DNA from: an uncultured Clostridia bacterium
GTDB lineage: Bacteria > Bacillota > Clostridia > Christensenellales > Borkfalkiaceae
NCBI GenBank assembly: GCA_947589385.1
Contig: CANPZW010000006.1
Span: 1 to 64,000 of the forward strand
Reading direction: 5' to 3'
Length of the DNA: 64,000 nucleotides
Positions 20,366 to 29,710 of the stretch are shown here, piece by piece. Made by a program: the position numbers and the translations under genes. The notes below the pieces were generated by a model. It did not search any database. It had not been told where the DNA came from and saw only the letters and a list, made by a program, of their open reading frames with translations. Position 1 is the first letter of the stretch. The number at the start of each line of letters is the position of its first letter.

Positions 20366-20395
20366 TTGACAGAAGCAGTCGAAACATAGTATAAT
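20366..20395 (+). promoter_or_regulatory. Sigma70-type promoter upstream of Fe-ADH
   Basis: TTGACA - 18 bp - TATAAT. Confidence 0.75.
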
Positions 20396-20426
20396 ATAGT
20401 CAAAATTTGGTATTTTGGAGGAAAAA

Positions 20427-21590
20427 ATGAACGGATTTATCTACAACATACCGACAAAAGTGTACTTCGGTGACCACCTTAATATGCTTGCGCCCGAATT
20501 GAAGAAGTTCGGCAAACGCGTTTTGCTTACTTACGGCGGCGGCTCGATAAAGCAATCAGGACTTTACAACAGAATAGTCGGAGAAATCAAAAAGGCGGGG
20601 CTCGAACTGCACGAACTATCGGGAATAGAGCCCAACCCCCGCATAGAAAGCGTGCGCAGGGGCGTAAATATGTGCAAGAAAAACGAAATTGACGTAATCC
20701 TCGCCGTGGGCGGCGGTTCGGTTCTCGACGCCTCCAAATTCATGGCGGCGGGCGCGAAAGTTGACTTCGACCCCTGGCTGTTCCTCTCCGAAAAAAGACC
20801 CGTCAAAAAGGCTTTGCCCCTTATTACCGTACTTACCCTTTCGGCAACAGGCTCAGAAATGGACGGCGGGGGAGTAATAACTAATCTGAAAACCAACGAA
20901 AAGCTGGGCAGGGCGGACGATTTGCTGCGCCCCAAAGTATCCTTCCTTGACCCCGCGCTGACATATACGGTATCCAGATTCCAGACGGCGGCGGGCGCGG
21001 CGGACATACTTTCGCACATTATGGAAGAATATTTCACCACCGAACCCGACCTTTACATGCTTGACGGAATTATGGAAACGCTTATGAAAACCGTCATAAA
21101 GTATGCGCCCGTGGCTTTGGACGACCCCGAAAACGAAGAAGCGCGCGCAAACCTTATGTGGGCTTCGAGCTGGGCTATAAACGGATTTATTACGGGCGGC
21201 AAAACGCACGAATGGAGCGTCCACCCTATGGAACACGAGCTTTCAGCTTTCTATGACATAACCCACGGGCTGGGGCTTGCCATTCTGACCCCGCGCTGGC
21301 TTAAATACTGCCTGAATAAGAATACTATGCCGAGAATTTGCCAATTCGGTATCAACGTTCTTGGGATAAGTTCGCAGCTTGCCCCCGCGCTTGTCGCTAA
21401 ACGCGCGATAGACCAGCTTTCCGACTTCCTGTTCAAGACATTGAAATTAGACAGAACGCTTACCGAAATAGGCATAGGCGACAAAGACTTCAAACAGATG
21501 GCGCAGAAAGCCACCCGCGGCGGAGTTATCGAAGGATTTATCCCCCTTAACGCGGACGACGTTGAAAAAATTTACGAAATGTGTCTTTGA
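20427..21590 (+). CDS. Iron-containing alcohol dehydrogenase
   Basis: GGGSVLDASKFMA, HGLGLAILTPRWL; RBS ggagg supports ATG at 20427. Confidence 0.93.
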   Translation: MNGFIYNIPTKVYFGDHLNMLAPELKKFGKRVLLTYGGGSIKQSGLYNRIVGEIKKAGLELHELSGIEPNPRIESVRRGVNMCKKNEIDVILAVGGGSVLDASKFMAAGAKVDFDPWLFLSEKRPVKKALPLITVLTLSATGSEMDGGGVITNLKTNEKLGRADDLLRPKVSFLDPALTYTVSRFQTAAGAADILSHIMEEYFTTEPDLYMLDGIMETLMKTVIKYAPVALDDPENEEARANLMWASSWAINGFITGGKTHEWSVHPMEHELSAFYDITHGLGLAILTPRWLKYCLNKNTMPRICQFGINVLGISSQLAPALVAKRAIDQLSDFLFKTLKLDRTLTEIGIGDKDFKQMAQKATRGGVIEGFIPLNADDVEKIYEMCL

Positions 21591-21608
21591 TGTAATTCCA
21601 TCGGACAT

Positions 21609-21645
21609 AAGCCCCCGAAGCGCAAAAATTGCGCTTCGGGGGCTT
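21609..21645 (+). terminator. Rho-independent terminator after Fe-ADH
   Basis: AAGCCCCCGAAGCGCAA...TTGCGCTTCGGGGGCTT. Confidence 0.85.
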
Positions 21646-21817
21646 TATAATCCATACCTATTATAGGCTATATATAGACCTACTCTTTTTGAATTGCAAT
21701 GCAGGCTATTTTGTTCGGTCAAATTTTATAAAAGTATTGAAAAAAAGGTCGCAAGGTGATAAAATATTAGTCGGTGGCGGTTTTACGCCGATATACGAAA
21801 GAACTTTCAGGTGAACT

Positions 21818-23320
21818 ATGCAATACGAAAATCCCGTTTTATTTTCAGACTATTCCGACCCCGACGTAATCAGAGTGGGCGGCGACTTTTATATGGTGGC
21901 GTCCTCCTTCAACCATGTGCCGGGCGTGCCCGTCCTCCATTCGAAGAATCTTGTGGAATGGGAACTTATAAACTACGTATTGCCGCAAATACCCTTCGAA
22001 CGCTTCGATAAGGTCCGTCACGGCGAAGGCGCGTGGGCGCCTTCCCTGCGCTTTCACGACGGAAAATTCTACTGCCTTATACCCTTTCCCGACGAAGGCA
22101 TTTTCGTATCCGAAACGGACGACCCGTACGGGAAATGGTCGCTTATACGCCCGCTTCTCGTAGGCAAGGGCTTCGAAGACCCCTGCCCCATATGGGCGCA
22201 CGGCAAATGTTTTGTGGCGTTCGCTTTCGCCAAAAGCCGCATAGGCTTCAATTCGCGCATTGCCGTTTTCGAAACCGATTCCGAATTGAAAACTCCCGCT
22301 GACAAATACGCCTACGTGTATAACGGGCACGACCACAACCCCTGCATAGAAGGTCCGAAATTTTACAGACGGGGCAAATATTTTTACATTCTCGCGCCCG
22401 CGGGCGGCGTTTCTTCGGGCTGGCAGACTGCGCTGCGTTCGGAAAAAATTTACGGTCCTTACGAAAGCAAAATAATTATGACGCAGGGCGGAACGGATAT
22501 AAACGGTCCTCACCAGGGCGCGCTTATAGACCTCGACGACGACGGCAGAAAATGGGCGTTTATGCATTTTCGGGATATGGGCGCGTACGGCAGGACGACG
22601 TATTTACAGCCCGTGCAATGGATAAACGATTGGCCCCTTTGCGGCGAACTCGACGACGACAATTTGCCGGGGCATCCCGTGCGTTTCGGGGAATATCCCG
22701 TGAATTTACAGACGGGATATACGATAGACCCCAACGACGAATTTGAGGGCGACAGGCTTTCGCTTAAATGGCAGACGCCCGCCAACCCCGCGGAGGGCTG
22801 GTATTCCTTTAAAAAGGGCTTGAAATTGAACTGCGTTTATTATGACAAAAACGCCCTGTCCGACTTGCCGCAGCTTATAATGCAGAAGGTCTGTTACGCG
22901 AATTTTTCAATAAAATGCAAGTGCAGGCTTAATCTTTTAAACGACGGCGACGAAGTAGGACTGACCGTGTTCGGCAAGGAATATTCGTACATATGCGTAG
23001 TGCGCGCGGAAGGACAAAATTACCTTGAAATAAGAAAGGGCGAAATCGGCGGCGAAGAGGACGAAACGCTTTGCCGCAGCCAGCCCTACGACGACAGATA
23101 CGTAACATTCCAGATAACCGCGAAATTCGAGAACCCGTACAGCCTTGTAATAAAATACACCTTCGGCGGAAGCGCGTTCACGCGGAAATTTTATGCCGCC
23201 CCGGGGGTATGGACGGGCGCGAAACTCGGAATATACGCGCGTTCGGGCGTTCAGTCGGACGGATACGGAATATTTAAATTCTTCCGCGTCACATGCACCG
23301 ACAACAGGGTGAAGAAATAA
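21818..23320 (+). CDS. Glycoside hydrolase family 43 (xylosidase/arabinofuranosidase type) with C-terminal beta-sandwich
   Basis: NPVLFSDYSDPDVIRVGGDFYMVASSF; DHNPCIEGPKFYRRGKYFYILAPAGG; INGPHQGALID. Confidence 0.93.
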   Translation: MQYENPVLFSDYSDPDVIRVGGDFYMVASSFNHVPGVPVLHSKNLVEWELINYVLPQIPFERFDKVRHGEGAWAPSLRFHDGKFYCLIPFPDEGIFVSETDDPYGKWSLIRPLLVGKGFEDPCPIWAHGKCFVAFAFAKSRIGFNSRIAVFETDSELKTPADKYAYVYNGHDHNPCIEGPKFYRRGKYFYILAPAGGVSSGWQTALRSEKIYGPYESKIIMTQGGTDINGPHQGALIDLDDDGRKWAFMHFRDMGAYGRTTYLQPVQWINDWPLCGELDDDNLPGHPVRFGEYPVNLQTGYTIDPNDEFEGDRLSLKWQTPANPAEGWYSFKKGLKLNCVYYDKNALSDLPQLIMQKVCYANFSIKCKCRLNLLNDGDEVGLTVFGKEYSYICVVRAEGQNYLEIRKGEIGGEEDETLCRSQPYDDRYVTFQITAKFENPYSLVIKYTFGGSAFTRKFYAAPGVWTGAKLGIYARSGVQSDGYGIFKFFRVTCTDNRVKK

Positions 23321-23350
23321 GCGGCAAAGCCGCGTTTTAAAGGAGAAAAA

Positions 23351-24931
23351 TTGTCAACCGCAAAGGAACGGAAAGTTAAATATACCCTTTTTACGGGCAA
23401 AGCGCTGTTTTTGCTTATTGCTCCGATTGTGGCGGAGTCCGCTCTTTCCATGTCTTTGGGGCTTGTCGATTCCTTTATGGTAAAGGATATAGGCAACCTC
23501 GGCAAGGCGATGGGCGCGGTTTCAAACGTGGACCAAATTTCCAACCTGATAATTCAGCTTTTTACTGCGTTCGGCGCGGGCGGCGCGATACTTACTTCGC
23601 AATACCTCGGCGCGGGCAGAGAAGCCGACGCAAACAAATCGGCAAAACAACTTTTCGTGCTGATGCTTTCGCTGTCGCTTGCGGTTATGACGGTTTGCCT
23701 TGCGTTTAACCACGGTATTATAAACCTGTTTTTCGGGGATATGGACGGAGAATATCTGTCGCACGCATACACGTACTTTTATTTTATGGCGGCAAGCTAC
23801 CCCTTCCTCGCGATTTTCAACTCCTGCGCTGCGCTTCTCCGCGCACAGCGCAAAAGCATGAATACTATGCTTTCGGGCGCAATCAGCTTTCTTATCAATG
23901 TGGCGTTCAACTCCCTTTTCATCTATGTATTGAAATGGGGAATCGCAGGCGCTGCGGCGGCGACGCTTATTGCCCGTATCTTTCCCGCCGTGTTCTGCTT
24001 TATATTGCTTTCGAATAAAAAGAATACGGTCAGCATAAAACTGTTCGAAAAATTCCGCTTCAACGGCGGAATGTTGAAAAATATAGCTAAACTCGGCGTG
24101 CCGAGCGGCATAGAAAACAGTCTTTTCCAGCTTGGAAAACTTATGACGGCTTCTTTTATAGCCATTTCGGTATATAAGGTATTCCTTGACGGAAATCCCC
24201 TTAACACAGCCGACGTAAACATAACTAATTTCCACGTGACCGCCAACTCCATAGCGATGAATATCAACTCCATTTCATCTATCGTGGGCAACGGCATAAA
24301 CACTTCCATTTTAACTGTTATAGGGCAGGCTGTCGGGCGCGGCAACATAAATCAGGTAAAGTTTTACATAAGACGTATGCTGCTTATTTCCTATATAGGC
24401 AACGCGTGTTGCGTTGCGTTCGCCATGGGAATGTCGCCCGTACTGATAGGAGTTTTCGGCAGCAACATAACCCCTGAAACCGCGAGGATAGCGCAGAACT
24501 GCCTGTGGCTGTGCCTTACGGCGCAGTTTATAACCTACCCCCTTTCTTTCGGGCTACCCGCCGTTTTAAAGGCGACAAGCGACGTAAAATACGTTATGGT
24601 CGCGGCGATTATGTCCATGCTTATCTTCCGCGTAGGACTTTGTTTCGTACTGACGACCGACCGCCTTCCTTTTCAACTCGGGGCGTTGGGCTTATGGACG
24701 GGAATGGTCGCCGATTGGTGTGTGCGCTCCTTGTTGTTCGGCGGCAGGGTGCTTTCAGGCAGATGGAAAAAGTCTTCGGGTATGCTTGACGGGAAAGCAG
24801 TAAGAACGGACGAAACGTCGGGGATTACGGAAAATACACCACCGAACGAAGAAAGCAGTGACGAGCAATCCTGCGGCGTTGAAAACGCGCAAGAAAACGC
24901 GAAAAAAGAGAGTCCTGGCGAGGAGAATTGA
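23351..24931 (+). CDS. MATE family efflux transporter (TTG start)
   Basis: 12-TM MATE pattern (APIVAESALSMSLGLVDSFMV, IGQAVGRGN); aaggag RBS before TTG. Confidence 0.9.
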   Translation: MSTAKERKVKYTLFTGKALFLLIAPIVAESALSMSLGLVDSFMVKDIGNLGKAMGAVSNVDQISNLIIQLFTAFGAGGAILTSQYLGAGREADANKSAKQLFVLMLSLSLAVMTVCLAFNHGIINLFFGDMDGEYLSHAYTYFYFMAASYPFLAIFNSCAALLRAQRKSMNTMLSGAISFLINVAFNSLFIYVLKWGIAGAAAATLIARIFPAVFCFILLSNKKNTVSIKLFEKFRFNGGMLKNIAKLGVPSGIENSLFQLGKLMTASFIAISVYKVFLDGNPLNTADVNITNFHVTANSIAMNINSISSIVGNGINTSILTVIGQAVGRGNINQVKFYIRRMLLISYIGNACCVAFAMGMSPVLIGVFGSNITPETARIAQNCLWLCLTAQFITYPLSFGLPAVLKATSDVKYVMVAAIMSMLIFRVGLCFVLTTDRLPFQLGALGLWTGMVADWCVRSLLFGGRVLSGRWKKSSGMLDGKAVRTDETSGITENTPPNEESSDEQSCGVENAQENAKKESPGEEN

Positions 24932-24933
24932 AT

Positions 24934-25785
24934 ATGTTTATGCAGATGTGCGAGGAAAAATATTTGCGCTTTCCCGAAGGAAAGTGCAAGGCGGTAACTT
25001 TCAGCTACGACGACGGGGTCAAAGCCGACGCGCGGCTTCTGGAAATTCTGAATAAATACGGCTTGAAGGGCACGTTCAACCTAAACAGCCTTTTGTTCGG
25101 CTGCGAATGGCGTCACAACCGTATGAGCGAGGAGCAGACGTACGAATTGTTTAAGGGGCAGCCGCACGAAATCGCCCTGCACGGCGCACGGCACGTCTTT
25201 TTAGACAAAATACCTCTGCCCGAAGCGGTCAACGAAATCGTGCAGAACCGCCTGTATCTTGAAAACAAATTCGGCAGGATAGTGCGCGGAATGGCTTATG
25301 CCTATAACGCATATACGGAGGAAATTATAAAGGTTTTGCCCGCGCTGGGGGTCGTATATGCGCGCACCACGGACGATACGCACGCCTTTACTCTTCCCTC
25401 GGACTTTTTAAAATGGAGACCTACCGTACACCACCGTTCGCCCGAATTTACGGAGCTTGCAAAACAATTTCTGTCGTCGAATCCCGAAAACCAGCTTAAA
25501 CACCGCGAAAGTCTTTTGTTTTATCTTTGGGGGCACAGCTACGAATTTGACGACGACGGAAATTGGAACGTAATTGAGGATTTCGCAAAGGCGGTATCGG
25601 CGGACGACGGCGTTTGGAGAGCGACGAATATGGAAATTTACGAATACGTAACCGCCTATCGCTCCCTTTCTTTTTCACTGGACGGCGAAAAAGTTTATAA
25701 CCCTTCCGCATTAACCGTATGGCTGGAACTCCGCGGGAAAACATATAAAATAGAACCCGCGCAAACGCTTCAATTCGACAAATAA
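24934..25785 (+). CDS. Polysaccharide deacetylase (NodB-like, CE4 fold)
   Basis: AVTFSYDDGVKADARLLEILNKYGLKGTFNLNS, EIALHGARH; RBS aggag, ATG at 24934. Confidence 0.88.
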   Translation: MFMQMCEEKYLRFPEGKCKAVTFSYDDGVKADARLLEILNKYGLKGTFNLNSLLFGCEWRHNRMSEEQTYELFKGQPHEIALHGARHVFLDKIPLPEAVNEIVQNRLYLENKFGRIVRGMAYAYNAYTEEIIKVLPALGVVYARTTDDTHAFTLPSDFLKWRPTVHHRSPEFTELAKQFLSSNPENQLKHRESLLFYLWGHSYEFDDDGNWNVIEDFAKAVSADDGVWRATNMEIYEYVTAYRSLSFSLDGEKVYNPSALTVWLELRGKTYKIEPAQTLQFDK

Positions 25786-25799
25786 TTTGAATACCGCAC

Positions 25800-25828
25800 T
25801 TGAAAAAGCTTATTCAATGTGTTATTAT
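25800..25828 (+). promoter_or_regulatory. Putative promoter of kduD
   Basis: TTGAAA - 17 bp - TATTAT. Confidence 0.5.
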
Positions 25829-25852
25829 TAAAAAAAATCGGAGGAAATAACT

Positions 25853-26605
25853 ATGATTCTTGATTTATTCAAGCTGGACGGCAAGGTGGCGATAGTCACG
25901 GGCAGCAACACAGGTTTGGGGCAGGGCGTTTGCAAAGCGTTCGCGGAAGCGGGCGCGTTCGTTGCGGGCGTTTCCCGCAGACCGAGCACCGAAACGGCGG
26001 AAATGCTGGGTGATAAATTTTATAATATTATAGCCGACCTTAGCTCTTGCGACGTCATTCCCCGCATTATCGACGAAACGCTTGCGAAATTCGGCAGAAT
26101 CGATATTCTTGTAAACAACGCGGGGATAATAAAAAGGCAGGACAGCATAGAATTTTCCGAAGAAAATTGGGATTCGGTTTTAAGCGTTAATTTAAAGACG
26201 GTTTTCTTCCTGACCCAAGCGGTCGCGCGGCAATTTATAAAACAGGGCGGCGGCGGAAAAATCATAAATATAGCTTCGATGCTGTCCTATCAAGGCGGCA
26301 TACGCGTGCCCTCTTACACGGCTTCGAAGTCGGCAATCAAGGGGATAACAATGACCCTTGCCAACGAATGGGCGAAGTACAATATCAACGTGAACGGTAT
26401 CGCGCCCGGATATATGGCGACTAACAACACTCAGGCTTTAAGGCAGGACGAAGAACGTTCCGCCGACATTCTTGCGCGGATTCCCGCAGGGCGCTGGGGC
26501 ACTCCCGCCGACCTCGAAGGCGCGGCTGTATTCCTCGCCTCCGCCGCGTCCGACTACGTAAACGGCTTCACGCTTGCCGTTGACGGCGGCTGGCTGGGCA
26601 GATAG
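25853..26605 (+). CDS. kduD: 2-dehydro-3-deoxy-D-gluconate 5-dehydrogenase (SDR)
   Basis: FKLDGKVAIVTGSNTGLGQG, YTASKSAIKGIT, NVNGIAPGYMATNNT; uronate locus context. Confidence 0.93.
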   Translation: MILDLFKLDGKVAIVTGSNTGLGQGVCKAFAEAGAFVAGVSRRPSTETAEMLGDKFYNIIADLSSCDVIPRIIDETLAKFGRIDILVNNAGIIKRQDSIEFSEENWDSVLSVNLKTVFFLTQAVARQFIKQGGGGKIINIASMLSYQGGIRVPSYTASKSAIKGITMTLANEWAKYNINVNGIAPGYMATNNTQALRQDEERSADILARIPAGRWGTPADLEGAAVFLASAASDYVNGFTLAVDGGWLGR

Positions 26606-26663
26606 TGAATTTCCGCAATAGAATATTTTAATAACAGACATACTTAAAGCTTTATGGCGACAT

Positions 26664-26694
26664 AAAAAACACGACGAACACCGTCGTGTTTTTT
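26664..26694 (+). terminator. Terminator after kduD
   Basis: AAAAAACACGACG-aacac-CGTCGTGTTTTTT. Confidence 0.85.
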
Positions 26695-26747
26695 ATTTAA
26701 GTTGGAATTTTTTCGTCTTGTAGTAATTATACGTTCCGATAATTATA

Positions 26748-26776
26748 CGTCCCGAAGGCTTAAAGCCTTCGGGACG
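26748..26776. terminator. Hairpin between kduD and gdhA
   Basis: CGTCCCGAAGGCTTTAAAGCCTTCGGGACG-type perfect stem; no long T tract. Confidence 0.55.
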
Positions 26777-26816
26777 CGGTAATTTATAGAAAGAAATTTA
26801 ATTACGTTACGGTCGA

Positions 26817-28163
26817 TTACCAAATGCCCTGAGCAAGCATAGCTTCCGCAACTTTCTTGAAGCCTGCGATGTTAGCGCCGGCTACAAGGTTGTAACCGAG
26901 ATTGTATTCTTCGCAAGCGTCAACGATTTGCTTATGGATGTTTGCCATAATGCCTTTAAGTTTTTCGTCAACTTCTGCTGCGGACCAGGAAAGTCTTTCG
27001 CTGTTCTGGCTCATTTCGAGACCGGAAACCGCAACGCCGCCTGCGTTTACAGCCTTGCTGGGAGCTACCAGCACGCCGTTCTTCTGCAAATATGCAAGAG
27101 CTTCGTTGGTGGTAGGCATGTTGGCAACTTCGTTGACAATCTTAATGCCCATCTTGACAATCTTTTCAGCGTCCTCGATGCGGATTTCGTTCTGGGTTGC
27201 GCAAGGCATATAAACGTCTGCCTTTACATTGCCCCAAGGCTTTTCGCCCTTGTGGAATTCCGCGCCGAACTTGTCTGCATAGTCCTGAACTCTGTTGCGG
27301 CACGAGCTTCTCATTTCAAGCATATAATCTATCTTCTCGCCGGAAATGCCGTCCTTATCGTAAACATAGCCGTCGGGACCGGAGATTGTAAGTACCTTGC
27401 CGCCGAGTTCGGTTATTTTGCTTGCCGCGCCCCATGCAACGTTGCCGAAGCCGGAAAGCGCGAAGGTCATACCCTTAATGTTCTTGCCGAGGTGCTTCAA
27501 TACTTCTACGAGGAAGTAGGTTGCGCCGTAGCCGGTAGCTTCGGGTCTTATAAGGCTGCCGCCGAAAGCAAGTCCCTTGCCTGTGAGCACGCCGTTTTCG
27601 TACATGCCCCTTATTCTCTTATACTGGCCAAACAGATAGCCTATCTCCCTGCCGCCTACGCCGATGTCGCCTGCGGGAACGTCGGTATCGGGACCGATGT
27701 GTCTGTAAAGTTCGGTCATGAACGCCTGGCAGAAACGCATAACTTCCGCGTCGGACTTGCCGGTCGGGTCGAAGTCGGAACCGCCCTTGCCGCCGCCCAT
27801 GGGAAGGCTGGTAAGGCTGTTCTTAAAGGTCTGCTCGAAGCCGAGGAACTTTATTATGCTGAGGTTTACGGAAGGGTGGAATCTGAGGCCGCCCTTGTAA
27901 GGTCCTATGGCGTTGTTGAACTGTACCCTGTAACCGGTGTTTACCTGGGGATTGCCTTTATCGTCAACCCAAGCTACTCTGAACATAATCTGACGGTCGG
28001 GATTGACCATTCTTTCAAGAATTGCATTCTTTCTGTAAAGGTCCTCGTGCTTGTTGATAACGGGTTCAAGCGAGGTAAGAACTTCTTTTACAGTTTGAAG
28101 AAATTCGGGCTGATTGGGGTTCTTTGTTTCAGTTGCGGAAATTACTTCCGATACGTATGACAT
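26817..28163 (-). CDS. gdhA: Glutamate dehydrogenase (NADP-specific type)
   Basis: GPYKGGLRFHPSVNLSIIKFLGFEQTFKNSLTSLPMGGGKGGSDFDPTGKS; RBS supports start at 28163. Confidence 0.97.
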   Translation of the reverse strand: MSYVSEVISATETKNPNQPEFLQTVKEVLTSLEPVINKHEDLYRKNAILERMVNPDRQIMFRVAWVDDKGNPQVNTGYRVQFNNAIGPYKGGLRFHPSVNLSIIKFLGFEQTFKNSLTSLPMGGGKGGSDFDPTGKSDAEVMRFCQAFMTELYRHIGPDTDVPAGDIGVGGREIGYLFGQYKRIRGMYENGVLTGKGLAFGGSLIRPEATGYGATYFLVEVLKHLGKNIKGMTFALSGFGNVAWGAASKITELGGKVLTISGPDGYVYDKDGISGEKIDYMLEMRSSCRNRVQDYADKFGAEFHKGEKPWGNVKADVYMPCATQNEIRIEDAEKIVKMGIKIVNEVANMPTTNEALAYLQKNGVLVAPSKAVNAGGVAVSGLEMSQNSERLSWSAAEVDEKLKGIMANIHKQIVDACEEYNLGYNLVAGANIAGFKKVAEAMLAQGIW

Positions 28164-28270
28164 TTCAATTTTGCTCCTATATTTATTTGTAATTCTATTA
28201 TAGAACATAAAAAATAAAAGTCAATTACTTTTTTAAAAAGTTTTAAAATATTATTTTTTTCACAATTCAC

Positions 28271-28304
28271 AAAACGCCGCGGCGGGCTTTCCGCCCGCCG
28301 CGGC
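28271..28304 (-). terminator. GC-rich hairpin / terminator
   Basis: GCCGCGGCGGGC-tttcc-GCCCGCCGCGGC, AAAA on left (TTTT on - strand). Confidence 0.65.
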
Positions 28305-28409
28305 ATATATCCTTTTAATTATTTGGTAACTGAAATACTTGACCGTTAGTTAAGTTTATTATATAATATAGGTATAAAATAACTGAAAGACGCACGTCCG
28401 CTCTCACCG

Positions 28410-28641
28410 TCAATCCGTAACTTTATCAAACACAGGGTCGTCGAAAAATTCCTTTAAAGTTATGCCTAAGGTGGAAGTTATCTGGCAAAGCGTGTCGAGC
28501 TGTACGGATTTATTATGCCTGTCAAGTATAAGGTACAGCGTCGAACGCGGGATTCCGCCGTTCGCGCAGGCGGTATTTAGTCATTTTCTTTTCTTCGAGC
28601 AGCGCGCAGATTCTAAGCGCGACGGCTTCGTTCATTTCCAT
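28410..28641 (-). pseudogene. Frameshifted XRE-family HTH regulator, tandem paralog of 28653..28886
   Basis: Reading frames join as MEMNEAVALRICALLEEKKMTKYRL / (A)CANGGIPRSTLYLILDRHNKSVQLDTLCQITSTLGITLKEFFDDPVFDKVTD with one missing base near 28575. Confidence 0.8.
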
Positions 28642-28652
28642 ACAGCTAATCC

Positions 28653-28886
28653 TTAATCCGTGACCTTATCGAACACAGGGTCAGCGAAAAATTCTTCAAG
28701 CGACATATCCATTGTCGCCACAAGCTGATACAGTGTATCCACTTCCAAAGTATTGCGGAGCCGCCTCATAATAAGGTTTATTGTCTGCCTCGGAACGCCG
28801 CTCAACACGGAAAGCTTGTACTGCGACCACCCCCGCTCGTCAAGCAGCCCCTGCAACCTGATGCCGATTGCGTCAATAAGTTTCAT
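28653..28886 (-). CDS. XRE-family HTH transcriptional regulator
   Basis: YKLSVLSGVPRQTINLIMRRLRNTLEVDTLYQLVATMDMSLEEFF. Confidence 0.88.
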   Translation of the reverse strand: MKLIDAIGIRLQGLLDERGWSQYKLSVLSGVPRQTINLIMRRLRNTLEVDTLYQLVATMDMSLEEFFADPVFDKVTD

Positions 28887-28962
28887 TCTTCCACCGTCTT
28901 TTATGGTTGACGTTATATGGAAAAATTATAACTTTCATATAAAAATATTTAGTCACTTTAAA

Positions 28963-28991
28963 TTGACAAATCTTGCCGCTTATGATAGACT
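28963..28991 (+). promoter_or_regulatory. Putative promoter upstream of 159-aa ORF
   Basis: TTGACA - 17 bp - TAGACT. Confidence 0.5.
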
Positions 28992-29452
28992 TACACTGTA
29001 AACTTATGGAAAAAATTTGTTGTATTATAGATTATGTCAATAACCAGTATGAAATGGACTACGAAAACAGTCTGCACCCATTTTATAGGCGATACGTGCG
29101 AAAAACGGCGCAGGCCATTCACTTCCTTTTAAAAAGAGGATTCAGGCCTTATAACTCGACAGACGAAAACTTAAAAGAAATGATAGCCGAACGCACCGTT
29201 GTCTTTTGCTATCTCAACCCTATGTCAAAATCATCGGAAGATATCGGGCACATGAAAAAGCTTGTAGAATACTGCGACTTTGTATGTATGGTTTGCAATT
29301 TTGAAAACAAAAAGATTTTTGATATAATGAAACGTGCCCCTTACAGAACATATACGGACTACGCAGAATTTTTAAGTATTGCGACACGGCAAGGAATGTC
29401 GAGGCTTGCGGGCGAGGACGATAAACAAGAACTTACAAAACTTATAATTTAA
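28973..29452 (+). CDS. Hypothetical protein; true start probably downstream of annotated ORF start
   Basis: Long ORF followed by terminator; promoter-like element overlaps first codons, so start at 29006 or later. Confidence 0.6.
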   Translation: MPLMIDLHCKLMEKICCIIDYVNNQYEMDYENSLHPFYRRYVRKTAQAIHFLLKRGFRPYNSTDENLKEMIAERTVVFCYLNPMSKSSEDIGHMKKLVEYCDFVCMVCNFENKKIFDIMKRAPYRTYTDYAEFLSIATRQGMSRLAGEDDKQELTKLII

Positions 29453-29459
29453 GATTACA

Positions 29460-29493
29460 AAAACGTCGGCGCGAGGAATTGCGCCGACGTTTT
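29460..29493 (+). terminator. Rho-independent terminator
   Basis: AAAACGTCGGCGC-gaggaatt-GCGCCGACGTTTT. Confidence 0.85.
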
Positions 29494-29527
29494 CGTGTAT
29501 TAAAAAATCAGAGAGTGATTGTGTAAG

Positions 29528-29710
29528 TTATTTTCCCGCAGTCTTTTGATTGCGGCAGTTTCCGTGACAGGCTCCGCAGGAAGGGCAGCCCTCACAGCCG
29601 CAGGAGCAGCCGCTTCCCTTATGCCGCACTTTGCGGTATATGCCCGCCCCCGCCACCGCGACAACGGCGGCGGAAATCAGGACTATTATTACTATGTCAA
29701 AAGGGCTCAT
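29528..29710 (-). CDS. FeoB-associated Cys-rich small membrane protein
   Basis: N-terminal TM, C-terminal CSCGCEGCPSCGACHGNCRN; directly downstream of feoB. Confidence 0.85.
   Translation of the reverse strand: MSPFDIVIIVLISAAVVAVAGAGIYRKVRHKGSGCSCGCEGCPSCGACHGNCRNQKTAGK

Noticed and set aside
26928-28160. 410-aa + strand ORF
   Set aside because: Antisense to gdhA
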